Shown here: in pieces, positions 46,507 through 58,779 of the stretch
How the letters are laid out: each line of letters begins with the position of its first letter
How positions within the stretch are numbered: the stretch's first letter is position 1
Source of the DNA: Lonicera japonica
Taxonomy: Eukaryota; Streptophyta; Magnoliopsida; Dipsacales; Caprifoliaceae
Reading direction: 5' to 3'
Length of the DNA stretch: 64,000 bases
Assembly: GCA_021464415.1 (NCBI GenBank)
Contig: CM038470.1
Location: 36,326,099-36,390,098 of the forward strand
Notes under the pieces: model-generated
The model's database searches: none
What the model was told of the DNA's origin: nothing
What the model saw: only the letters and a program-made list of their open reading frames with translations
Program-made: the position numbers and the translations under genes

Positions 46507-46677
46507 ATGGGAAAACATGAGTTTTCACGTTCAATTTCTTTCATTCTCAATGGAACTAACTATGTTCAGTGGTCCCAAGCCATGACCAGTTTTCTGAAGT
46601 CTCGTAAGTCCTGGAGAATTGTTACTGGAGAAATTGTTAAGCTAACCGACGAAACTGACAATAAGTTTAATGATTGA
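46507..46677 (+). pseudogene. gag: Copia gag N-terminal remnant
   Basis: Reads MGKHEFSRSISFILNGTNYV then WSQAMTSFLKSRKSWRIVTG, the usual start of Copia gag (DUF4219/UBN2 type). It stops after 57 codons, and related sequence continues past stops to about 46880, where the deletion junction lies. Confidence 0.7.
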
Positions 46678-46919
46678 CTTGATGATTGGGAAAGCAAAAA
46701 TGGTGATATTATCACATGGATTCAGAATACCTCTATCTTTCGTATAGGGCAGCAAATTGGTCGTTTTACCACCGGGAAGGAAGTCTCGCTTGCTGATTCA
46801 GAATACCATTATCATATGATGTCTCGCTTGCTGATCCTATCATACCTCAACCACAATGACAGTCGAATCGGGTAAAAGAGCTCCCTCGCCATCTTCGTGA
46901 TTACTATTGTTATTCTACC

Positions 46920-48460
46920 ATGATTTTTCACGATGAACCTTCATCTTATAAGGAAGCTAGTACTAATCCACTTTGGCAGCAAGCTATGACAGAAGAGTTG
47001 CAAGCTTTAGATAAAGATCATACTTGGGATCTTATGACTCTTCCTCCTGGAAAATCTGCATTTGGGTGTAAATGGGTGCATAAAATCAAGACATGGTCTG
47101 ACGGTTCAATTGACTGACACAAAGCTTGTCTCGTAGTCAAGGGGTTTAATCAGGAGTATGGTATAGACTATGAAGAAACTTTCGCACCTGTAGCTCGAAT
47201 GACATATGTTCGCAGTCTTATTGCTATTGCCGCTGTTTGCAAATGGGATCTTTTTCAGATGGATGTCAAGAATGCTTTTCTTAATGGGGATCTCACAGAA
47301 GAAGTTTATATGAAACCACCTCCCGGTTACTCGCACCAGTCCACCCAGATCTGCAAACTTCAACGTGCCCTATATGGACTCAAGCAAGTTCCCCGACCTT
47401 GGTTCGCAAAATTTAGCTCCACTATCACGAAGCTTGGTTATTCTTCCAGTTCGTCAGACTCAAGCCTCTTTATTCGAAAGACAGATTCTGGGACTATTCT
47501 TCTTCTCCTCTACGTGGATGATATGATAATTACTAGGGATGATATTTCTGGTATCTCGGATCTCAAAAGGTCTCTCAGTCAATTTTTTGATATGAAGGAT
47601 CTTGGTCGTCTCAACTACTTCTTAGGGCTTGAAGTTCTTTCTGACCCAACGGGTTACTATTTGTCTCAGGTGAAATACACGTCTGATGTTCTGGCTCGTG
47701 CTGGTCTCACTGACTATAAAACTGCGTCTACTCCATTGGACACTAATGTTAGACTTACTCCGTTTGATGGTACTCCTCCCTCTGATGGTACTTTATACCG
47801 ACAGTTAGTTGGCAGTCTGGTTTACTTTACTGTTATTCACCCGTATATTGCTTTATGCTGTCTATGTTGTCAGTCAGTTTATGTCTGCTCCTCGCTCTAC
47901 TCACTTTGATGCTGTCATTCGGATCCTTTATTATCTCAAAAGGACAGTTTTTCATGGGTTTCACTACTCCTCAAGGTCATCTCTTATATTATGGGCTTAC
48001 TCTAACGCAGATTGGGCCGATGACCCTACGGATCGTCAGTCTATTACTGGTTATTGTTTCTTCCTTGGGGATCATTTCTTACTTGGCGTAGCAAGAAGCA
48101 GTCTGTTGTTTCTCGATCGAGCACTGAGGCTGAATACTGCGCTCTTGCTGATACTTCACAAGAACTTATATGGCTTCGACGCCTCCTCGATGAACTAGGT
48201 GCTCCTCAAGACTTTGCTACTACTCTCTATTGTGAAAACCGCATTGCCATCCAAATCAGCCACAATGACGTCTTTCATGAACGAACCAAACACATTGAGA
48301 TTGATTGTCACTTTATTCGCTAGCATATTCGCAGTTTATACGTTCGTCTTATGCCCGTATCTTCAGACGACTAGCCTGCAGATCTCTTCACCAAAGCTCA
48401 CCAGCCTAGCTGTTTCCAAACTATGATTTCCAAACTCCAGCTGGTCTCTCACTTAGCACC
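46920..48460 (+). pseudogene. pol: Copia reverse transcriptase-RNase H remnant
   Basis: RT begins at about 46935 (EASTNPLWQQAMTEELQALD), passes a TGA near 47115 and continues as an open frame 47199-47909 with QMDVKNAFLNGDLTEEVYM and YVDDMIITR (about 47511). RNase H follows in shifted frames with STEAEYCALADTSQELIWL and TKHIEIDCHFIR, ending near 48460. At least one stop and two frameshifts make it inactive. No integrase is present. Confidence 0.8.
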
Positions 48461-48679
48461 TTGAGTTTAAGGGGGTGTTAGAATATATTATGTATTTAGT
48501 ATTAATTGTATTTCCTAAATTATATTGATTGTGCTCCCATCATTCTTTCCTAATTGTAGCCTAGATTATAGCTTCCTTTCTAGTATATATATTCATTCTC
48601 TATTGTACATGTATTATCAAGAAAGTAATACAATTCATTATACTCTTTCAATCTCTCTTTCAATTTTTATTTCGTAACA

Positions 48680-50833
48680 TATACTATACCTTATCCATCT
48701 TGCCAAGGCATTTTGTATCTTGTTCTGATGCCACTGGTCATGTAATATGCTTGTTATATCTGCATAAAAGTAGTTATTTTTTAAAAGAATGCTTTCAAAT
48801 ATGTACAAACTCAAATTGTAACAATTTTGAAAATAGGGACAAACCTGAAACATATGGGCTGTCACCCTGAGACGCAGGAGAGACAAAGAGAAACTCATTA
48901 AGGTTTTTAATAAAGGAATGGCGTTCTTGGTTATAAGAAATATTTTCGAGATTCTTGCTATTAACCATAATCAATCAAACAAGATGACATGAAAATAAGT
49001 AGATAATCAACTTCTGATCATGCAGTCAATAGATGCAACCAAGCAGCACTATAAAGAAGATAAATAAGAAAATACAAGATTTGACAAACATCATACAATG
49101 CCCTGGGAAAATTCGGAGGAAAAGCTGAACACCAAATATTGAATTGAATGCCATTTCATGTGCAATAAAGGATTTAACGGTGTTTGATTAAAATTAAGTT
49201 CACAAGACAACGTTTTCCTTGGTAGTTGCTTTCGCCAAATTTATCCACCTTTTTTTATGGAATCGAAAAGGCAATTCCAATGAGTTCAATTATTTTCCAC
49301 GTAAACCAATCAAACGATTGATGAGAATTATTATTTCCTTACTTCCAAATTCCTAACAATTTGGTAAATCGCTATGAAGAAAGAAGATTAAAACAACAAA
49401 ATTATCCTGAAATAATACCGATATCACAACCAAATGAACCAAAACTCATAAAGCAAAATTTCAAGTCTACTGAAGGACCAAAACATGATAAATCAATCCT
49501 CTATACAAAAACTAATCGTGACGAAACATCATAAAAACATGATAATTCTTAATGTGTAGTACAGCAATCAATTTCGCTCTTAGTTCATCATATATCATAA
49601 AAACCTTTCACAAAGACCACGTTAAAATCACCACCTCTCCATTCGTACTGTATATTACAATCTCCCAATCCAATCCAATCCGAGTACTTAACCCATGCAA
49701 AATAAAATCGAATAATCAAAACAATCTCACACTTGTTTGGAGTAATAAGAATCAAACATATTAGCACAGGGGACAAATTTCATTTGTCTCATTTTCGATA
49801 GTAACTCGTTCCTTCGTTTGCCATGCCCGTTTTAATTTGCCTTGTGTTTGATTTTTTGTTTGATTATAGTAAAAAGGTCTTTGATCATGAGTGCCCAAGG
49901 TCTCTGGTGATACCTCGTCAAAGAATTCATTTGCAACATCTCCGTCCTCGTCAACAGCAGCTTAATTGAACATCATCACTCTATGTATCAACAGCCGCTT
50001 GAACATCACTTTCGTTCTTACGAAACATTATTCTAATGAACCCGTCACTTAGGTTCGGCAATTTCTTCTTTTGAGCATTGGATTCACATCCGTAGTAGCG
50101 GCATTTCTGCCTTTCAAGTTCCCTTCATACATGCCCCGTTGGTTTTACAAACTGAGATACACAAGGCTTGGCAAGAAGATCGAGTGCCACAACATGCACA
50201 TCCGGTTGCTGGGAACCAGCAAGCTTCACAAAATCGGCTCGCTGTTCTAGCGATGTCTAGATTGCTTCTGTCAATAAATATTAAATCAATACGATTTTTC
50301 CGTGCTTCAGGACAATTGTTAGGGACTGATTTTCAAGCGAGGGGGAGCAGCTCCCCCCTCAAGTTAAATTTTTTTTACATACATTAATTTACATGTATAT
50401 GTGAGAGTATTTAATAAATTTGACAATTAAAATATTAACAATTTTCAATGTGGAATGTAAATTACTTTTTTTGGCAAGCTAAAACTTAAACTATTAATTT
50501 GTTTCGATTGTACACCTCTGTCAAATTCTGTAAATAAAACTAATGGAGGAGGTGCCAAAGTGACACATATTTCTCTCAACTTTCATTCCTCTTCATTTTT
50601 ATTAACCAACTTTGCAAGTTCGTAACTCTTTAATGCGATGTTCAAATGATACAATATTTGAACAATTAGTTTGAGCATATACCTCTACATCTTTAATGTT
50701 TTGGCTGAATTCCCAAAATTAAGCATCTAGAAGGCCTAATCAATGTACGTATGAAGTTGGGGATTTGCATGGATTAAAACAGTGGCAATTGAGTACGAAA
50801 ACCCTTAACTTCAGCAACTGATTAGCTCCCTAA
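48680..50833. other. Intergenic stretch without a recognised gene
   Basis: AT-rich host DNA. The first 60 bp resemble 59976-60040. A region at about 49790-50330 is less AT-rich and looks like decayed coding sequence on the minus strand, but no family could be named. Confidence 0.4.
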
Positions 50834-53800
50834 GATGTGGGATTTAGAATTCTGCCAAAATAAGAAAGTTGTAGTGGGCTATGTGGTCCAACTACTAGTT
50901 CAAACGGTGAGTCATTTAGATATCGAAGAGAGAATTACTTGCTCACAATGTTGATAAAAACAAAAAAACCTCATTTTGCTTATTTTTTTTCCTTTCTCTC
51001 AAAAAATTGAATTAATGAAAGCAAGGAGGGATACAAAAGAAAAAATATATATTTAAAGAAAAAATATATATTTAAGGAAAAAATTAAATTGAAAATGATA
51101 AAATTCTCACCAACGTTTTTGTGGGGACGTAACTCGCCCATACTTTATCCAAATGATTCACCGTTTGAACCATTACATAGAACACAAATCCCTCTGGCTA
51201 CAACTTCTATGGTAGGTCTATATTCCGAATCATGCGTCTTGAGGGTCTGATTGACTGTTGAAGTTGGGGATTTGCATACACAAGTGTCCATGTTTTAATC
51301 TATGCAAACTCCTAATTTTAGGCACATATTAGACCCTCACGCGAGATACTTGATTCAGGATATGGCCAAAACACGAAAGTTGTAGAGGGATATGCATTTT
51401 AACTAGTGGTTCAAATGTGAGTCATTTGAAAATTGTATTCAAGAGTTATGGGTTAGCAAATTTCGTTAATAAAAATGGAGGAAATGGAAGTTGAGTGAAA
51501 AGTGTGTCATTTTGGCATAGTTTTGTTAACGAAATGTAATGGAAGTGCCAAATTGACACAAAGTAATATTTTAAGTGTCAATTTGCCAAAAACCTAGTGT
51601 ACTTTCCATTTTGAAAATTATTAATTGTTGTACATGTGATGTGTGTACTATTGTAATATATGATTTCCCATTTAGGAAAGTTTGTTTGGTGGTTAAGCCT
51701 AAAGGTAATCTAATTTTGAATTAAAGTTCAAATCTCGTAACTAACAACTTTTGTATTTTTTTATTTAAGAAATGCAGTCCTTAAAAATAATAACTTTGCC
51801 CCAAGTAAGATTACGGCTTTGATAATAAAATTTAGCTCGTGAATGATCAAATATTGATGTTTAGATATAATGTAAACTTGTCATTTAATTTAAGCAACTT
51901 GAGAAAAACAAATCTCACCCCTCCTCCAAACTATCTAAAATCCTAATTCCATCCCCGCTTACAACTAAGAAAGTATTCCAAACAAGGGGAATAATCACAA
52001 AAGCACTAACAATACAAAGATTAAATTAGCAGTAGTGCCTAGCAAGTGGACATGATATACTCATAAAAGGGTGAAACACTATTATAATGCATGTGTACCT
52101 CCACACATTTCGAAATTGATAGTTTATGGCTAGATTATGAGAATGAAAATGCAAAAAAAAATTTTTTTGATAATTTTATGTCTTTGTTAACTAAGAAAAT
52201 TGAGATTTTAGACTTTTTGCTTTTTAAATACGAGGTATGAATTTATTCTAACAATCAAGTTTATTTTATGTATTCTTCTGCTTTGCATGTGGAATACTAC
52301 AAAAATCACTTGAATTATATTAGTCAAGTTTATATAGAATAATGCACCAAATCACAGTTTAGTTTCCTTCTTGATACATATATAATGGTTGTATCAAATT
52401 TCATGATATCAAATAAGTTGTATTTTTTTATTACGTAGAAATTTCTTTTATATACACTTTTGCAAATCAAACCCATCAATAGCAGACATTTTCAAAAAAT
52501 AAAAATAAAATAGTATACATTTTCATCAACGAAAAGAGGAAAGCCAAATATAATGATCAAATATGCCCAAGCTTTATAATATATGGTTAATAAAATAGTG
52601 ATTACAATGCTAGTGGAATTATTTTACATGGAAAACAAACTTAAGAAAGGCTTGTTCTAAATTACCCGTAAAATGAGAAGATTAAACAAAACTGAACTGT
52701 ACCTCTGAAACTTACGCAACAAATACTACTTAAAATATAAAACATGAAATTTCGAGAATTTTCCACCAAATCAGTGAAACAGTAACTAATTAACATGGAC
52801 CAATATATTTTCAAGCCATTTAACGATCTACAATGGGTCCATCTACTGTGGAGAAATTACTTATGCCAGTACTCGTATGGTGGAGCAGTTACTTAGTTGG
52901 AATATTTCTCTTTAAATATCACCCACATTTTATTAAGAAAATTAGCAAATAATCTCTTGTACGAATACATTAATTAAATTCATCTAAGTTCAAAAAATGA
53001 GATTCATTCTCAAATAGGGACATTAGCTCTCAATGAGTAGCACGGTAACAAAATTCTTGACATGTGTGTACCCATCTTCATCCTTGTACACTAGATTTAT
53101 AACGCGTGCCAGACTCAAGACTCGCTCCAGTATAGCCAATGGCATGGCGGTTGGACGAAGGCATTCTTGATTCATATCCTTCCACGCATTTGAAATTCTT
53201 TTATTAAACTCCATAAACACCACTTCTTTCATGGCACTGTGTTGTTTCATATAGCATTCCACGCCCGATGCAACATGTCCCCTCTCTTGCTCAAACTACA
53301 ACACAAAAACCACAATTACTGATATTTGTTTTTGAAGCATAATTATGTGTGTAATTTTTAATTAATTAATTATACATGGTGTCTGACCATGTCATTTGTG
53401 ATCCTGTAAATTACTGAAGTGGCTTTGACAATTAATGGGTTATTAGATACCCAATCAAAGGCCTGTTTGGTTACCAATTCTCCCATGCCTACAAATGAAG
53501 TGGTTGCTAACATTATATAAGCACCAGAGACCAATGCAACTTTCATGTACTCATCCTTGGTTGGGACATAACCTTTGTGATACCAATTGGCTTCATCGAA
53601 GTATGCTCTTACTATTGTTTCATCTGCAAAAGAATTTTGTCAATATTCCATCAATATATAATCATATATACAATTTATTTGGTAGGTTAATTGATTAACG
53701 CTTGTTTTGCATAGTCGTCGCGGTAGGATTTTCCTTCTTTAGACAATTCCTCCTCTATTTCGATATATATATATATCTAAGAGTGTTGCATAAACGTGTC

Positions 53801-54746
53801 TCATGTATTCTGAAAGTTGATCTGCCGAATTTATATCCCACCAGAACATAGTGCAGTAGAAAACATAAGGCACGCAGCACGTGTAACATAATTTCATGAT
53901 GTTAAATTATGGATAATGTTTCAAAAGAGGAAGTATTGTATGCATGCATATACTATGATAATGAATGTAAATGCAATGATATATAATTAAGCATGGAGTT
54001 GAAACTTTGAATTGCATTGGTGAAGAGAGTAAGCTCTTCAATTGTTGGACGAACATCATAGATGTCGCGATAATGGACGTTAAAGAAATTACTTTGGTTA
54101 GAATCCTTCTAGCAAGCAGAAATTGAGGCTCAAAATACACTCCCGATATCTAAAAGTAGCACTCCACCATTCTGTCTCTAGCAAAAGGAAGTTTCTCTGC
54201 AACATTTAAATCCTTCCACCACCTGTAAATTGTTATGAAAATGAAACACGGTTTGTTTGATTGGCATTGTAAATGGTAGGACTTTCATTTATTATTACAA
54301 TCTTTTTGCATTTTTTAATCAACTACACAGCTAGAAAGTAGTGTGATTGATTTTCATAATTTATTTAGTCCTACCAAACGAAAAATTTTATTTTGTTACA
54401 AGACTAATTACCTCATTATTTCGCTAAGCTCTCTTTGATGTTCTTTTTGCAGCATGTTGAAATCTAATTTGGCGAATTTTAGTAGTGTTTCATTGTGTGA
54501 ATTGTCTTGTTGGTAAATGGGCATGTAGTGCCTGGCATCTAGCCTTGTTAAGCCCTTGCGGATGGGCATGTTTCGGGCATATACAACTTGTGAAGCTAAT
54601 AATGTGTTATTGCAGCTCAATGAATTTAGCATTTGCTTGAGACGAACAGTGGTGAATTCAAGTGCTTTATCAAGTATATCTTCTTCATGTACCCTCAGAT
54701 GTGCTGATTCGTGTAAACTTAATAATCCTTGCGTATCATTGATTAA
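50834..54746. repeat. Segmental duplication B (with decayed terpene synthase)
   Basis: Homologous to 2854-3574 joined to 20204-23566. It lacks the 16.6 kb LTR insertion, giving the empty site. It keeps the same triplicated/inverted unit (50836, about 51110 inverted, about 51345). It ends abruptly at 54746 at the Copia element boundary. Confidence 0.85.
53023..54746 (-). pseudogene. Decayed sesquiterpene synthase copy, exons 3 (part) to 7
   Basis: Same exon order as the intact gene. Visible damage: exon 1, exon 2 and the first part of exon 3 are missing. A 1-bp deletion near 54065 destroys the DDxxD frame. The exon 4 donor GT has become TT and the exon 5 acceptor AG is lost. A small (AT) expansion lies in exon 5. 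A 1-bp deletion at the start of exon 6 gives tandem stops. Exon 7 has a 12-bp deletion and ends three residues early. The product cannot be an active synthase. It was cut at 54746 by a Copia element. Confidence 0.9.
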
Positions 54747-55364
54747 TGTACCCGAGTGCCGGCGGGCACAACAATTGGAATCAGAGGCGTTGGTGGATCC
54801 ACGTACTTGTGAAGCAGTACCGGTGGCTAGATTCGGTGGAGTCAGAAGAACTCGGTTGAGCCTAAGGTGATAAGTCGCTACAAAAAGCGTCCCGGTAGCT
54901 GGACTTGGTGGAGCCTATGGTAGAGTTAGACTCGGAGAAATCCGGGGGTGGAGTCGCTATAGCCTATGTACACCCGAGTTGCTGCTGTCAAGGTGGTTGT
55001 GCAGGTTACTCGAGTAAGGTGAAATAGGGTGTACCTCGAGATGTGCATTGATCAAAAAGGTGGACGATCTTGCGGATGGACGTTGTTGAGTGGTGACCTA
55101 CATGGACAGTTCAAAGGTGGATTCATGGTGGACTATGGTATAGGTCTAGGTGGAGCCGAACCGGTGTTAGTCCAAGGTGGACTGGTTTGATCCAAGGTGG
55201 AGATTGTTGAGAATGGTTGACTCAAACTATTGATCCCACATAGAAAGATTGTAAAACTCAATATATAAGTGGGGGAGAGTCTCCACATAGTAACGAGGCC
55301 TTTTAAGTTAAAAACCCCACACCTGTGGCCCAAAGGTGTTTAAGTTGGGGATAGTATTGTTACT

Positions 55365-56484
55365 ATGTTCCTGATCTGAAGAAAAATTTGATTTCTTTAG
55401 GGATTCTTGATTCCAATGGGTATCGTGTAATACTCAAGGGTGAAAACTTAATAAGGGTGATTTCTATTTTCTTCAAGGAAGCACGGTGACTAGGTTTGCT
55501 TCGGTTATGACTGAAGAGACTGACACGACGAGGTTATGGAATATGCGATTGGGTCATGCTCGGGAGAAGGCTATGACGGTTTTGAGTAAGCAAGGGCTAC
55601 TTGAGGGTGCAAAAAGCTGCAAACTAGAATTTTGTGAGCATTGTGTGCTTGAAAAATAGACTCGGGTAAAGTTTGAGACAGCAGTACATTGCACGAAGGG
55701 AGCACTTGGGTCTATCTCATGAAGTATAAGGACTAGGTCTTCGATGTGTTCTTAAAGTAGAAGGCAATGGTTGAAAATCAGATTGGTAAAAAAGTTAAAG
55801 TGCTCAGGTTAGACAACGGCGGGGAGTACACTTGTGATCCTTTTTAAGGATTTTTGCCAACGAGAAGGTATCATTCGCCACTTCACGGTCAAGGTTACAC
55901 CTCAACAGAATGGAATAGCGAAGAGGATGAATCGTACGCTCCTTGAAAAGGTGCGGTGTATGCTTTTTAATGCCAAATTAAATAAGCGATTTTGGGCTGA
56001 AGCCTTATCCTACGCTGTGTTCTTGGTTAATCGTTTGCCATGCTCGGGAGTGGAATACAAAACACCTATGGAGGTGTGTACTGGATCTCATGCTAGTTAC
56101 GACAACATTCATAATTTTGGCTGTCCGGCTCATTATCATATTCGTGATGAGAAAATTGACCCTAGGGCTCGTAAGGCAATATTCTTAGGCTCTTATGATG
56201 GGGTTAAATGCTACAAATTGTGGTGTCTTCAAAGTAAGAAGATTGTGATTAGTAGGGATGTAACGTTTGACAAGACGTATATGCTCAAGACGATCTTGTC
56301 GACAAACGGTGGTTCTCCAATTCCAGTTAAAAATGAGAACAAGGCGAGCGAGATAGTGGTGGAAACGGAAGTGACTACTCCAGTTAATACTCGAGTTACG
56401 GATTCGGTGGAGGAGTTTAACGAGAAAAAGATTACTCCCGATGAGAATTCAGAGATTCCAGTAGTGGAATCGGGTCAACAATAA
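55365..56484 (+). pseudogene. pol: Copia GAG-pre-integrase and integrase remnant
   Basis: YVPDLKKNLISLGILDSNGY opens the pre-integrase part, then LWNMRLGHAREKA and CEHCVLEK with a stop and frame changes. The integrase core continues as an open frame from 55834 to 56484. The usual catalytic Glu in the NG-x-AERMN motif is Lys here (NGIAKRMN), so the integrase would be dead even without the frame breaks. Confidence 0.75.
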
Positions 56485-56496
56485 ACAATACCGTCT

Positions 56497-58152
56497 TTGG
56501 CTAGTGGAAGGGAGCCTAGGGCTCAACGTGCACCAGTTCGATATGGATATGAAGACATGGTGGCATACGCTTTAGTAGGTTACGGGGATGAGCCAACTTC
56601 ATATCGGGAATCTATGGATTCTAGCGAGAATGCGAAGTGGAAAGCGGCTATGGAAGATGAGATGGAGTCTCTCCGAAAAAATCGAACTTGAGAACTATGC
56701 AATTTGTCGAAGGGGAAGAAACCTATCGGGTGCAAGTGGGTTTTCACTAAGAAGGACGGGACTTTAGGATCCGGTGTTCGTTTCAAGGCAAGGTTGGTAG
56801 CCAAGGGTTATGCGCAAAAGGAAAGGGTCGATTATAATGAAGTGTTCTCTCTGGTTATGAAGCACACCTCGATCCGAGCATTGTTGGCTATGGTGGCTCA
56901 ATTTGATCTCGAAATTGAACAACTCAATGTTAAAACTGTGTCCTTGCATGGGGACCTAGAGGAAGAGATTTATATCTCTCAGCCGGAGGGATTCAAAGTT
57001 GTTGGTAAAGAAAATAGTGTGTGCAAACTTCAGAAGTCTTTGTACGGATTGAAGCAATCCCCGCGTCAATGGTACAAGAGGTTTGACACGTTCATGATTG
57101 CGCAGAAGTTTACTCGGAGCGAATTTGATCATTGTGTTTACTTCAAAAGGCTTGAATCTGGCAATTTCATCTATTTACTCCTATACGTTGACGATATGCT
57201 CATTGCTTCCCAGAGCTTAGTGGAGATCGACGTATTGAAAGCTCAGTTAAGCAAGGAGTTTGAGATGAATGATTTGGGTGGAGCGCGAAAATTTTTGGGA
57301 ATGGAGAACGTACGAGATAGGAAGAGGGGACGATTGTGTCTTACACAAAGTCAATACCTTGAGAAAGTGGTTGCTCGATTTGGGATGGAAAACTCAAAGC
57401 CGGTGAATGTCCCATTAGCACCGCACTTCAAACTATCGGCAATGATGGCTCCTAGCTCCGAGGAAGAGGTGGAGTACATGGCTCAAGTTCCTTATGCAAG
57501 TGCGGTTGGGAGTTTGATGTATGTCATGGTATGCACTCGACCGGACATTGCTCAAGCCGTGAGCATTGTTAGTAGGTATATGGTGAACCCTGAAAAACCG
57601 CATTGGCAAGCCGTTAAGTGGGTTCTACGATATATGCGGGGTACGATGGACAAAGGGTTGGTATTTGAAAAATCTGGAACGTCAATTATTGAGGGTTTTG
57701 TGGATTCGGACTACGCCGGCGACCTAGACAAGCGAAGATTGACTGTGGGTTATTTGTTTACATTGGGTAGAAGTCCGTTTAGTTGGAGGTCGATGATTCA
57801 AAGTGTGGTAGCATTGTCTACCACGGAGGCAGAATATATTGAGGTAACGGAGGCGGTCAAGGAGGCCATATGGCTCCGTGGTTTAGTTAGTGATCTTGGT
57901 TTGAAGCCGGAAAAAGTGGTGGTGCACTGTGATAGTCAAAGTGCAATTCACTTGGCAAAGAATCAAGTTTATCATGGAAGAATCAAGCATATTGATGTCC
58001 GATATCACTTTATTTGGGAAATTATTGAAAACGGTGTTGTAAATCTGGTTAAGATAGGCACCAAAGATAATCCGGAAGATATGTTGACAAAGGTTATCTC
58101 GTTGGCCAAGTTTGAGCATTGCTCGATGTTGGTCAATATCCTTCGGTGTTGA
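56497..58152 (+). pseudogene. pol: Copia reverse transcriptase-RNase H (long open frame)
   Basis: RT starts at about 56590 (ESMDSSENAKWKAAMEDEME), has a TGA at about 56690, then an open frame of 482 codons at 56704-58152. YVDDMLIAS (57183-57209) is intact, but the first catalytic block reads QLNVKTVSLHGDLEEE instead of the usual DVKTAFLHGDL, so a metal-binding Asp is lost. RNase H has STTEAEYIEVTEAVKEAIWL and IKHIDVRYHFI. The frame is long but enzymatically doubtful. Confidence 0.8.
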
Positions 58153-58192
58153 TACCCCTCGGGGGGCGGTGGTCCTAAGGGACCGGCGGGGG

Positions 58193-58779
58193 TGATAGTG
58201 TCTTATTCGATGATTTGATCATGGTGGAGTGCATTGGGGTCTTGTGGAATATCGCCAAGGTGGAGAATTGAAGATTTGGCTCTGTATAGGAATCCTATTC
58301 CTATTAGGTTTTATATTGTCCAATTCTTAATTGGCTTTGTATTGTCCAAATCCTAATTGAATTTGTATTATCCAATTTGTAGTATGATTTGGCTTTGTGC
58401 AATCCTAGACCATAGGATTTAAGTAGACCCCTTGTCATAGGGTTTATTTATGAGTTGTGTTATATTATTTACTAACTATATTTGAGAGTATATTTGAGAG
58501 ATAATATTGAGAGCTCTAATTGGTGGCTAGGGTTTGTTTTGTGCGTTGTACTCAGAATCGGTCTTATCAATAATAGCTATCACCCGGTGGATTAGTGGAG
58601 GTTTTGCCGACACCACCTAATTGCTTGCGTGCTTGGTTAGTTGTTTTCTTCTTTAGTCTCTTATTTTTCATATTGCTTGAATATCAGTGGTACTTGTTTC
58701 TTTAATTATTGTACGCATAATTGTCTGGTCGGTCCTACACTTGTGCTAAGGCTTGTTCTAGCGGTATCTTAGCACAACA
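58193..58779 (+). repeat. 3' LTR of the degraded Copia element
   Basis: Starts TGATAGTGTC after a G-rich tract and ends TTAGCACAACA, the same end as the 27-bp 5' remnant (GGCACAACA). Confidence 0.7.

Larger units (their letters stand above)
45769..48679 (+). mobile_element. Internally deleted Copia element
   Basis: LTRs at 45769-45982 and 48476-48679 (about 210 bp). Primer site TGGTGTCAGAGGG starts at 45983. Flanks TATAG / TATAC form a target duplication with one change, and the paralogous unoccupied site GAGTTATACTATACC is at 59962-59976. The inside runs from a gag start (ATG at 46507) directly into reverse transcriptase, so the gag end, protease and integrase have been deleted. The first base pair of the 5' LTR is mutated (TATTAG for TGTTAG). 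Confidence 0.88.
54747..58779 (+). mobile_element. Degraded Copia element that truncates the terpene synthase copy
   Basis: Only 27 bp of 5' LTR remain (TGTACCCGAG...GCACAACA), followed by a primer-like site TTGGAATCAGAGG at about 54775. gag is missing. Pol starts with a GAG-pre-integrase block at about 55365, then integrase, RT and RNase H to the stop at 58152, a G-rich tract, and the 3' LTR at 58193-58779. No target duplication is found, consistent with a deletion at the left end that also removed the front of the terpene synthase. Confidence 0.8.

Noticed and set aside
53023..54746. Second functional terpene synthase
   Set aside because: Missing front exons, lost splice sites, a frameshift in the DDxxD region and early stops rule it out.
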